6,695 nucleotides of DNA from an uncultured Thermoanaerobacteraceae bacterium. Its GTDB lineage: Bacteria > Bacillota > DSM-12270 > Thermacetogeniales > Thermacetogeniaceae. How positions within the stretch are numbered: the first letter of the stretch is position 1; the number at the start of each line of letters is the position of its first letter. A program made the translations under genes and the position numbers. The notes beneath the pieces are model-generated. The model worked only from the letters and a program-made list of their open reading frames with translations, did not search any database and had not been told where the DNA came from. The DNA lies in assembly GCA_937914965.1 (NCBI GenBank), contig CALGIY010000305.1:1-6695 (forward strand). Reading direction: 5' to 3'. Below are positions 6,602 through 6,695 of this stretch, in pieces.

Positions 6602-6695
6602 GTGGTTTTAGATGATTATGAAGCAGCAATGAGGGAAAGATTAACAGACGAAAGGTACATGCATGTTTGTGCTGTGCGCTCCTGCGCATCTGAAC
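6602..6695 (+). CDS. yqeK: YqeK-like HD-domain hydrolase, first 31 codons, cut by window edge
   Basis: Probable start of yqeK, an HD-domain enzyme reported in Firmicutes to hydrolyse diadenosine tetraphosphate symmetrically to ADP. From GTG 6602 the product begins MVLDDYEAAMRERLTDERY, then MHVCAVRSCASE. The pattern L-(S/T)-(D/E)-x-R-(Y/F)-x-H-x-x-x-V, here LTDERYMHVCAV with His21, is the typical N-terminal signature carrying the first metal-binding histidine. GTG 6602 is preceded by AGGG 6 bases upstream. An in-frame GTG at 6578, preceded by AGGTGGG, is an alternative that would overlap the nadD tail. An ATG at 6611-6613 is out of frame and soon hits a stop. The position right after nadD supports the call. 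The rest of the gene is outside the window, so the HD pair and catalytic core cannot be checked. Confidence 0.82.
   Translation, partial: MVLDDYEAAMRERLTDERYMHVCAVRSCASE

Overview
The window looks like a chromosomal piece of a low-to-moderate GC Gram-positive bacterium of the class Clostridia, perhaps a Peptococcaceae or Syntrophomonadaceae relative. The reasons are a T-box riboswitch in front of ileS, strong AGGAGG-like ribosome binding sites, a nucleoside-type BMP-family ABC transporter, and the order proB-proA-nadD-yqeK. No genus can be named from the sequence alone. No CRISPR array, insertion sequence, rRNA or tRNA gene was seen.

Left part (1-4199), read on the minus strand. At its upstream end is a 5'-truncated ATP-binding subunit of a nucleoside/simple-sugar ABC transporter. 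It is followed by two membrane permeases, and the three genes are joined by two 4-base ATGA stop/start overlaps. About 20 bases after the second permease stop lies a consensus promoter (TTGACA, 18 bases, TATAAT). It drives a roughly 290-base T-box leader whose structure can be traced nearly completely: stem I, an AUC isoleucine specifier, stem III, the antiterminator and the terminator. After the leader comes ileS, which runs off the left edge with 536 codons present.

Right part (4189-6695), read on the plus strand. A 5'-truncated proB (glutamate 5-kinase; only the end of the kinase domain and the PUA domain) is followed by complete proA, complete nadD and the first 31 codons of yqeK. ProB and ProA are the first two enzymes of proline synthesis from glutamate. 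NadD makes the dinucleotide in NAD synthesis. YqeK is a probable diadenosine tetraphosphate hydrolase.

The outstanding oddity is the meeting point of the two parts at about 4188-4200. Two unrelated, divergently read genes each lose their 5' portion at the same few bases, inside a GC-rich stretch that encodes sensible residues for both proteins on opposite strands. This is either a real rearrangement (inversion or deletion breakpoint) or a chimeric clone or assembly join. The sequence alone cannot decide, but an artefact is at least as likely, because a real join would cost the cell both proB and the transporter ATPase unless other copies exist. Apart from this, the window holds conserved housekeeping genes, and I see no sign of an undescribed system.
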